DNA of 26,369 bases. Origin: Burkholderiales bacterium (GTDB lineage Bacteria > Pseudomonadota > Gammaproteobacteria > Burkholderiales > Burkholderiaceae). Numbering within the stretch: position 1 is the stretch's first letter; each line of letters begins with the position of its first letter. Shown in pieces: positions 1 through 5,631 of the stretch. Below the pieces are notes generated by a model. It saw only the letters and a list, made by a program, of their open reading frames with translations, made no database searches and was not told the DNA's origin. The stretch spans positions 1 to 26,369 of the forward strand of contig CANBUA010000030.1 in assembly GCA_947372535.1 (NCBI GenBank), in the 5' to 3' direction. Position numbers and translations under genes: made by a program.

Positions 1-62
1 TTGCCCAGGGAGGGCACCACACTGAAAGGGTCGCGGGGGGCAAGGGCGGTCGTCAGGGTCAT
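1..62 (-). CDS. 5' end of an unidentified, probably heat-shock, gene (runs off the left edge)
   Basis: Twenty codons of a minus-strand reading frame are visible, beginning with ATG at 62 and reading MTLTTALAPRDPFSVVPSLG before the window ends. A GGAGC Shine-Dalgarno-like sequence sits a few bases upstream of the ATG. A perfect CIRCE operator lies 36 nt upstream in the correct orientation, which is the main reason for believing this is a gene. CIRCE is the HrcA operator, so by inference the product is a chaperone, small heat-shock protein or other stress protein. The visible residues are too few to identify the family, and I do not recognise them as the start of GroES, DnaK or HrcA. Confidence 0.5.
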   Translation of the reverse strand, partial: MTLTTALAPRDPFSVVPSLG

Positions 63-97
63 GGATGCTCCAGTGAAGGAATCCTTCTGGAAAGATA

Positions 98-124
98 TTA
101 GCACTCTCTGCTCTGGAGTGCTAA
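98..124 (-). promoter_or_regulatory. CIRCE element (HrcA operator)
   Basis: The sequence is TTAGCACTC-N9-GAGTGCTAA, an exact match to the CIRCE consensus bound by the heat-shock repressor HrcA. It lies upstream of the minus-strand gene starting at 62. On that strand a TAATAT -10-like hexamer (95-100) overlaps one arm, and TTAGCA (119-124), 18 bp upstream, could serve as the -35. HrcA binding would therefore block the promoter itself. The CIRCE match is seen directly; the overlapping promoter is inference. Confidence 0.93.
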
Positions 125-177
125 GGGCGGGAAAAGTTCCAGATGGGTGCGCGCTCTGTCTGCATCGATTGCGTACA

Positions 178-201
178 TCGGTTCTCAGTGAGTTTCGAAC
201 T
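178..201 (+). repeat. 24-nt direct repeat, left copy (partner at 12377-12400)
   Basis: This stretch reads TCGGTTCTCA-n-TGAGT-n-TC-n-AACT and matches 12377-12400 at 21 of 24 positions; the three differences are all transitions. Both copies are in the same orientation and lie about 12.2 kb apart. Between them is the lower-GC block of PEP-CTERM, propeller, DUF3443 and two-component genes. They may be the remains of a mobile element or integration-site duplications. Confidence 0.5.
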
Positions 202-311
202 TCTTGCACTCAGTTCTGAACTCCTGAACGAGCGAGCTCCCTGGCCAACGCGCCGAGCCTTCGCTCCAAGACCCCCGATAGCCATGACCCCTACAGGCTG
301 ATCGGAGACAT

Positions 312-692
312 TTAAGACCTATGGATAGTGACGGCATTGAGCCACGAGCGGTCGTCGCGGTTCTCCCAGGCCCCAAGTATCGGGGCAAGGACTGCTGTCG
401 GCTCATCACCGCAACATCGTGCGGCCGCGAACAGATAGGAGCGGAGGTCTCGCTTATTCTTGGTGTCCCGGTCCCAGCAGGCTCGAACGGCGAGAGCCAG
501 CCTACTGTCGCCAATGTAGCCCGCCAGCCGAAGGGCAGCCTCGTGATCTGCAGCGCCTCGCCTGTAAGCCTCATCCAAGGCACCTTCGACAACGGCGTCC
601 ACATGAAATCGGGCAGCTACTTGTGGCCCACCACCAAGCCACATGCACATCGTGCGTCGCCTGCACCTTTGGACGCCTCCACCGGCGCGCAA
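312..692 (-). pseudogene. HEAT-repeat-like remnant, resembling the C-terminal part of a STAND/NACHT-type NTPase
   Basis: The minus frame contains a plausible alpha-solenoid segment roughly between 330 and 610. It has phrases such as DHEAALRLAGYIGDSRLALA, then a Trp-containing helix, then SYLFAAARCCGDEPTAVL and LGAWENRDD. I associate this pattern with HEAT repeats that follow the ATPase domain in large STAND-type NTPases, many of them defence proteins. No ATPase domain is present, the first 30 codons look non-coding, the reading frame stops at 312, and no good ribosome-binding site is seen. It is most likely a decayed fragment left by deletion or insertion events. The family call is recognition from memory and needs a profile search; chance translation in GC-rich DNA is the alternative. 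Confidence 0.4.
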
Positions 693-1008
693 AGGTCCAC
701 CGATGCAGCTCCATCAGCCATCGATGACAAATCCAGGCCCATGCATGCCCATCCAAGGTGCGTGCACGGAGCGGCACACCCCAACGATGCTGAAATTTTC
801 AGCACCGCTGTCGCAAAACATGTCGCCGTTGCAGCTCAGCGCTGCACACATGCCCCCTCAAGGGGCGCGGCCCGAGCCTGCAAGGTCACGCCTGCCCCAG
901 CAAGCCGCAACGCTGCCCACTTGGGGGGCATCCACGGGCCTTTGAACTTCACCGGTGCTGCCCCCAAGGTCACGGATGCGCCCGGATCAGCCCGCGCGCC
1001 GGCCGGTC
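693..1008. other. Gap without a recognisable gene; holds a palindrome and a GTCGC repeat pair
   Basis: No frame here reads as a convincing protein. Two short structures stand out. One is a palindrome at 789-803, with arms GCTGAAA and TTTCAGC around a single T. The other is a pair of TGTCGC sequences at 809 and 821. On the minus strand this pair reads GGCGACATG followed by TTTTGCGACA, closely resembling the array at 9734-9772 between the DUF3443 gene and the response regulator. Confidence 0.4.
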
Positions 1009-1848
1009 TCAGCGGCGCCGACGCACCGCAACCACCAGCCCCGGTATCGCCAACCACCACAGGCTGCCCGAAGCGGGCTCGGGCACCGCAGACGTCGGAC
1101 TGAGGGAGATGCTGCCCAGGTAGTAGCGATAGCCGGTCGGGTTGTTCGTCAGCTCCAGCGAGCCCGACAAGCCCGTGAGGTGGCCGCCCAGCGCAGTCGT
1201 GATCACATCGTCGAAGCTCGTGGACGTACGCGTCTCGTCCACCAGCGTCACGGTGTCGCCGGTGTCGGTGCGGCCCGTCAGCGTCAGGTGGTAAGTGGGC
1301 GTGACGAAGTTCACGGGTGTGAAGCAACCGACGCCACACTTGGACGACCACACCCCGTTGATGAACAGCAGGTTGCTGGTGTCCAGGTACTGGCCGCCCT
1401 TGAGCTCGATCTGCAGCCCCACATCCGATGGGCTGTTGAATTGCGCCGCCAATTGCAGGGCAAAGCTGGCCCGCACCGGGCCCGGTGAGGTGCCATTGCT
1501 GAAGACCGCTGTGGCCGCCTTCCCCGCGTAGAAACTGTTGGAGCTGATGTCGATGGCGCCGGACGGCGTGGCCACCGCATCGAAGCCCGCGTACTGCGCC
1601 ACCATGAATCTGCTGTCCGACATAAACAGCTGTACGGGGTAAGGAATGCCGGGGTAGTCCGCATTGCCCGTGTTCATGCTGTAGCTGTTGACGTTGACCG
1701 TCAGGCTGCCCAGGCCCGAGGTGGAGGTGAGCACCACTGGCGGACTGCCGATGGGCGTGTTCGGATCGAAGCTGACGGCCTGCGCCCAGGCCGAAGCGGA
1801 GATGGCGCACGCAGCAAATGCCGCGCGCGCAAGATGAGATCGTTGCAT
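1009..1848 (-). CDS. PEP-CTERM sorting-domain protein
   Basis: The protein has 279 aa and is predicted to be exported and processed at the cell envelope. It starts with a Sec signal peptide (about residues 1-23, ending A-Q-A). A beta-rich, low-complexity body with many Ser/Thr/Asn follows. The C-terminus is a PEP-CTERM module at about 255-279: VPEP, a hydrophobic segment and an RRRR tail. In this system an exosortase recognises the motif, and such proteins are usually exopolysaccharide-associated. The ATG at 1848 is chosen because AGGGG precedes it and the signal peptide starts there; an in-frame start at 1908 would add 20 unconvincing residues. The body shows no known enzymatic motif. No exosortase gene is in the window, so sorting depends on genes elsewhere. 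Confidence 0.85.
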   Translation of the reverse strand: MQRSHLARAAFAACAISASAWAQAVSFDPNTPIGSPPVVLTSTSGLGSLTVNVNSYSMNTGNADYPGIPYPVQLFMSDSRFMVAQYAGFDAVATPSGAIDISSNSFYAGKAATAVFSNGTSPGPVRASFALQLAAQFNSPSDVGLQIELKGGQYLDTSNLLFINGVWSSKCGVGCFTPVNFVTPTYHLTLTGRTDTGDTVTLVDETRTSTSFDDVITTALGGHLTGLSGSLELTNNPTGYRYYLGSISLSPTSAVPEPASGSLWWLAIPGLVVAVRRRR

Positions 1849-1940
1849 GGAGAACCCCTGTTGATGGTTTGTGGCTGCGGTCATGTGCCGCCACTCGGTT
1901 CTATCCATTCGGCGGGCCCCAAGCCACGGGGGTTCCCCGC

Positions 1941-1964
1941 CCCCTCAGCCCCTCAGCCCCTCAG
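1941..1964 (+). repeat. Tandem repeat, 3 x CCCCTCAG
   Basis: Three exact, contiguous copies of an 8-bp unit lie about 95 nt upstream of the PEP-CTERM start. The unit is not a multiple of three, but the repeat is non-coding, so any length change would alter spacing in the 5' region rather than a protein. It could be a slippage-prone tract or chance. Confidence 0.6.
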
Positions 1965-1990
1965 CATGAGTCGGTCAACCAGGAGGCACG

Positions 1991-2158
1991 ATGTATCTAG
2001 GTATACCCAACAAGGTAGCGGGTCTTGTACTCAGGCAGGGCAAAGTCTGCTGTGGACGGCACCAATCCATGGTCACCATTGGAGGTGGAGATCGCCCTGG
2101 CAGGCTTCTCCAACTGGCCCTTGAGTTGTCCCGCACACCCCTCGACAACGCGGGTTGA
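1991..2158 (+). CDS. Small ORF with a HypC-like N-terminus, possibly a degraded remnant
   Basis: A 55-codon frame begins with ATG four bases after a perfect AGGAGG and opens MYLGIPNKVAGLVL. That opening resembles the start of HypC/HupF hydrogenase-maturation chaperones (M-C-L-x-I-P-x-K/R-V), but the essential Cys2 of that family is Tyr here. The protein is also shorter than the roughly 75-95 residues expected. The remainder contains KVCCGRH and a Gly-rich segment and is not clearly HypC-like. It lies on the strand opposite to both neighbours. It could be a degenerate chaperone fragment, an unrelated small protein, or chance. The ribosome-binding site is the strongest evidence. Confidence 0.3.
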   Translation: MYLGIPNKVAGLVLRQGKVCCGRHQSMVTIGGGDRPGRLLQLALELSRTPLDNAG

Positions 2159-2160
2159 AT

Positions 2161-3408
2161 TTATGGCCGCGAGGAAGCAAGCAAATTTGCCACTGAGATG
2201 CGTGTCAGCACATTTGAACTGTATTCACCCAGGTAAATGGATTGCCCATCAGGGGAGGCGATCACTTCGCGGGGAAATTCCCCAGCACTGAACGACTGTA
2301 AGACGGCGCCAGCGCCTTTGCCAGCCAATGCGGCAGGAACGCTCACCACACTGAGGCTTCCCAGTTGGCCAGCAGTGAATCGATTGCTGTTGGAAACGCC
2401 GAGGTGGCGCCCCTTGTCGAACAAGACCAAACCAACGGGAGCCGTTCCGACCGGCGTCGTTGAAATCAACGCTTGTTGACCCTTGCTTGCGAGGTCAGCG
2501 ATGCGCCACGCCTGGACGATATTGTCCCCTCGCGCCGCGACCCACGCGACACCGTTTTGCTCTGACAAGACCACACGCACAGGCTGACAACCAGCAAGCA
2601 GTTGCGCTTGCACAGCCGTCTTCGGTGAGCTTTGGGCAAGATGCAAATCAATCAGGCTCAGACTGCCTTGTGGCGTCAATTGGGCAACTGTGCCTGTCGC
2701 ACCGGCAGCCGTGCATGCTTGCTTGCCATTGCCAGGCAGGGAAGAACTGGCAATCTCGCTGGTGGCGTACAAAAGGCGTCCATCATTGGAAATGGCCAGG
2801 CCAACAGGCGCGCTTCCAACCGCGATCGTTGACACCAATGCATCGGCGCCTGCCAAGGCCTTCCTGGCATCCACGATGGCGATCTTCCCAACGTTTTCTT
2901 CAGCGACGGCCAACAAGTCCCCCTTGGGCGTCCATGCGACCTCGATCGGCCCTGAACCTTGCGGCAAGGCCACTGACGCCAGTGGCACTGGCGATTTGCC
3001 GCCCGCCAATGTCTGCGCATCGAAGATCAGCAGGGCGGACGTGGCATGGGTGCGGTCAACGTCTCTTACCACGGCAGCCAGGTAGCACCCATCCTGACTC
3101 AAGGCCACCCCAAACGCCGGCCCACTGGTCGCCACAACACTCACAAGTTGGAGGTTGCCGCCACGATGGCTCACGATGGCAATGCCATTGACCGCACCAC
3201 TCAAGCCCACAAACAGCTGGTGAGAATCGGCACTTGCTGCAATGCCAAATGGCGAGCCGGGTAATGTCAGCAACTGCGCCTGTGGCAGTGTTGACGTTGG
3301 CTGCGACACAGTTTGAGCGCCAGCCCAAGCCGACGCGCCCAATGCCAGTGCCATGATCGAAAACTTGCGTGCCAGTTGGCCTGTACGCAAGACATGTTTG
3401 AGCTTCAT
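2161..3408 (-). CDS. Secreted YncE/YVTN-type beta-propeller protein
   Basis: The 415-aa product starts with a cleavable Sec signal peptide (about 1-31, ending A-G-A before QTVS). A series of roughly 45-residue propeller repeats follows, with phrases such as GIAASADSHQLFVGL, GLAISNDGRLLYATSE and VIASPDGQSIYLGEYSSN. This is the YncE / seven-bladed propeller architecture, usually a periplasmic or secreted binding scaffold rather than an enzyme. The start at 3408 is chosen because AGGA sits five bases upstream and the signal peptide begins there; starts at 3420 or 3444 are possible. It follows the NHL lipoprotein gene after only 32 nt, so the two are probably co-transcribed. Two Cys in the middle could form a disulfide. 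Ligand unknown. Confidence 0.8.
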   Translation of the reverse strand: MKLKHVLRTGQLARKFSIMALALGASAWAGAQTVSQPTSTLPQAQLLTLPGSPFGIAASADSHQLFVGLSGAVNGIAIVSHRGGNLQLVSVVATSGPAFGVALSQDGCYLAAVVRDVDRTHATSALLIFDAQTLAGGKSPVPLASVALPQGSGPIEVAWTPKGDLLAVAEENVGKIAIVDARKALAGADALVSTIAVGSAPVGLAISNDGRLLYATSEIASSSLPGNGKQACTAAGATGTVAQLTPQGSLSLIDLHLAQSSPKTAVQAQLLAGCQPVRVVLSEQNGVAWVAARGDNIVQAWRIADLASKGQQALISTTPVGTAPVGLVLFDKGRHLGVSNSNRFTAGQLGSLSVVSVPAALAGKGAGAVLQSFSAGEFPREVIASPDGQSIYLGEYSSNVLTRISVANLLASSRP

Positions 3409-3440
3409 GTTGTTCCTCATTGGGGTTAAGTGGCAAATGG

Positions 3441-5555
3441 TCATGGCAGGTTGCTGACCTTGACCACTGCGTTGTTGTTGGTGAAATAGAGGCTGTGATC
3501 CGGCGCCAATGCGAGACCGCCTCTGTTCCCGTAAGCAATCGAAATCGACCCAGGCAGCGCCCCGGGGGAAAACCTTCCCGACCCTGCGGTCCCGACCACG
3601 GTGCTCACCACGCGCGCAGGTGTGATCTTGCGAATGGTGTCGTTTTGGGCGTCAGCAACATAGACGTTGCCTGCCAAGTCAACAGCGACGCCTTCAGGGC
3701 TGTTGAAGAGCGCAGCAGAGCCAACGCCATCGGCAGAACCAGGGCCGACATCGGCATTGCCCGCCAGGGTTGTGACTTCGCCGTTGGCAGTGATCTTTCG
3801 GATGTTGTTGTTTCCAATGTCAGCCACATAGACATTGCCGACGCCATCCACGGCGATGCCAACAGGGGAGTCAAACCTTGCATTGGCACCGGTGCCATCG
3901 GCCGCGCCAGTTGCACCTGCAGTGCCTGCCAGGGTACTCACCGCCCCCATTGGCGTCACCTTGCGGATGATGTGGTTGTAGAGGTCCGCCACATAAACGT
4001 ACCCGAAAGCATCGACGGCAATGTTCACAGGGCCTCTGAAGCGCGCCGCGGAGCCCATGTCATCGACATAGCCAGGAGCGACGGTTGCGTTGCCTGCCAG
4101 GGTTGTCACGACGCCGTCCGACGTGATCTTGCGGATCGTGTTGCTTCCAATGTCCGCCACATAAACGTTGCCGGATGCGTCGACGGCGATGCCGTGGGGC
4201 ACAGCAAATATTGCCGGCGTGCTGGAGCCGTTGGCCAGCCCCTTGGAACCGGCTGGGCCAGCCAAGGTGGAGACCACACCGTCAGGCGTGATCTTGCGAA
4301 TGAGGTTGTTGCCGGAATCGACGACATAGACGTTGCCACTCGCATCGACTGCGACACCCTCAGGGTTACTGAAACTGGCCGCACCGCCAGAGCCGTCAGC
4401 AGAACCCGCGACAGCCGGGGTGCCTGCCAGCGTACTGACCACGCCTGTGGTTGATATCTTGCGGATCGTGCTGTTGTACGTGTCGGCCACATAGAGATTG
4501 CCAGCGCCATCGCGGGCCAAGCCGAAATGATTGTTGAAAGCCGCCGCTGCGGCCGGGCCATCGGCAGCGCCTCTCACCCCTGTGCCTGCCACGGTCATGA
4601 CTTTGCCGTCTGCTGCAGCGATCTCACTGATGATGCCTTTGCCGGATTCGGCCACATAGACATTGCCCGAAGCATCGACCACCACGGCAGTAGGATGGTC
4701 AAGCGGGGGCGACACGGTGGTGACCACCCCCTTCGACGTGACCTTGCGAATGCGCTGGTTGTTGTAATCCGCCACATAGAGGCTGCTGGTGGAAGCATTG
4801 AGGGCAATACCGAGGGGCCTGTTGAAGTTGGCCGCAGCGCCGGTGCCGTCGGCACCGCTTGGTGAACTCGCACCGCCTGCCAAGGTCTTGACCAAACCCG
4901 GCGCAGAGCGACTCGGACCAGCGATGGTGCGGATGGTGTTGTTGCCCGTGTCAGCCACCAGGACATCGCCGCTGCGATCGACGGCGATCCCCGCGGGGGA
5001 ATTGAAACGTGCCGCATTGCCAACGTCGTCGACGTTACCAGGCGCGCCTGCGGTGCCAGCAAGCGTGGTGACCACACCCTGTGGCGTGATGTGGCGAATG
5101 GTGCTGTTGCGGGTATCTGCCACGTACACGTTTCCGGATGCATCGACGGCGATACCTTGTGGGTAACTGAAGAGGGCCGCAGTGCCCGTGCCATCGATGG
5201 AGCCTGAGAGGCCCGCAGTCCCTGCCAGCGTGGTGACCTCGCCGGCAGCTGTGATCTTGCGGATGACGCTGTTGTTGGTGTCAGCCACATAAACATTGCC
5301 GGATGCATCGACGGCCACCGCCTTGGGGAGGGCAAAGCTGGCCGCTGCGCCAGTGCCATCGGCAGAGCCACTGCCATAGGGATGGCCTGCCAGCACCGAC
5401 ATCGAAGGTAGGCTCGCGGGGACGACGTTGTTTGAACTGTCATCGGTGCCATTACCGCCGCCACCGCCGCCACCGCCGCCACCGCCACCACAGGCAGCAA
5501 GGCCCAAGCTAAGGGCAAATGCCCCGACGCGCACCCATGAATAGTTGGAATACAT
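3441..5555 (-). CDS. Lipoprotein with 12 NHL repeats (probable double beta-propeller)
   Basis: The protein has 704 aa. It begins with a lipoprotein signal peptide ending L-A-A-C (lipidated Cys at about 22), followed by a run of 12 glycines and a short linker. About twelve NHL repeats of roughly 55 residues follow, each of the type GIAVDASGNVYVAD, then N-x-x-IRKIT, G-V-V-TTLAG and DGTGxAAxF. Twelve repeats suggest two six-bladed propellers. Such extracytoplasmic NHL proteins are binding scaffolds; a catalytic site is not evident. Repeats 4 and 5 and the last one are the most divergent. The ATG at 5555 has AAGGG upstream. It sits 76 nt behind the YVTN-DUF3443 fusion and 32 nt before the YncE-like gene. 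Base composition is lower in GC than in the right half of the window. Confidence 0.88.
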   Translation of the reverse strand: MYSNYSWVRVGAFALSLGLAACGGGGGGGGGGGGNGTDDSSNNVVPASLPSMSVLAGHPYGSGSADGTGAAASFALPKAVAVDASGNVYVADTNNSVIRKITAAGEVTTLAGTAGLSGSIDGTGTAALFSYPQGIAVDASGNVYVADTRNSTIRHITPQGVVTTLAGTAGAPGNVDDVGNAARFNSPAGIAVDRSGDVLVADTGNNTIRTIAGPSRSAPGLVKTLAGGASSPSGADGTGAAANFNRPLGIALNASTSSLYVADYNNQRIRKVTSKGVVTTVSPPLDHPTAVVVDASGNVYVAESGKGIISEIAAADGKVMTVAGTGVRGAADGPAAAAAFNNHFGLARDGAGNLYVADTYNSTIRKISTTGVVSTLAGTPAVAGSADGSGGAASFSNPEGVAVDASGNVYVVDSGNNLIRKITPDGVVSTLAGPAGSKGLANGSSTPAIFAVPHGIAVDASGNVYVADIGSNTIRKITSDGVVTTLAGNATVAPGYVDDMGSAARFRGPVNIAVDAFGYVYVADLYNHIIRKVTPMGAVSTLAGTAGATGAADGTGANARFDSPVGIAVDGVGNVYVADIGNNNIRKITANGEVTTLAGNADVGPGSADGVGSAALFNSPEGVAVDLAGNVYVADAQNDTIRKITPARVVSTVVGTAGSGRFSPGALPGSISIAYGNRGGLALAPDHSLYFTNNNAVVKVSNLP
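5456..5491 (-). repeat. Poly-glycine-coding simple repeat
   Basis: The tract directly after the lipidated Cys is built of GGT/GGC glycine codons, largely as a 9-bp unit GGTGGCGGC, and gives about 12 glycines. Expansion or contraction by whole units keeps the frame, so copy changes would alter the length of the tether between the membrane anchor and the propeller. Similar, shorter Gly runs follow the lipobox in both DUF3443 lipoproteins. Boundaries are approximate. Confidence 0.7.
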
Positions 5556-5631
5556 TGTGATGCCCTTGTGTTGAATATATTCGGCTTTTCGCCTTGTCGG
5601 CTTTGCGCTTCAATATTGAAACTGCCCAAAC

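Larger units (their letters stand above)
1849..2160. other. Intergenic region between the PEP-CTERM and YncE-like genes
   Basis: The region should carry the promoter of the PEP-CTERM gene (minus), but no clear -35/-10 pair is seen. It contains three exact copies of the 8-mer CCCCTCAG (1941-1964) and a small plus-strand reading frame with a strong ribosome-binding site (1991-2158), listed separately. Confidence 0.4.

Noticed and set aside
836..1894. Minus-strand frame of 352 codons overlapping the first PEP-CTERM gene
   Set aside because: It is a different frame over the same DNA. The other frame has the signal peptide, the ribosome-binding site and the VPEP-hydrophobic-RRRR end, whereas this one is Gln/Gly/His-rich without domains.
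3600..5350. Regularly spaced DNA repeats with a period of about 170 bp, at first sight like an array
   Set aside because: They are the codons of the NHL repeats (VDASGNVYVAD and IRKIT), in frame and diverged at third positions. They are not a CRISPR or satellite repeat.
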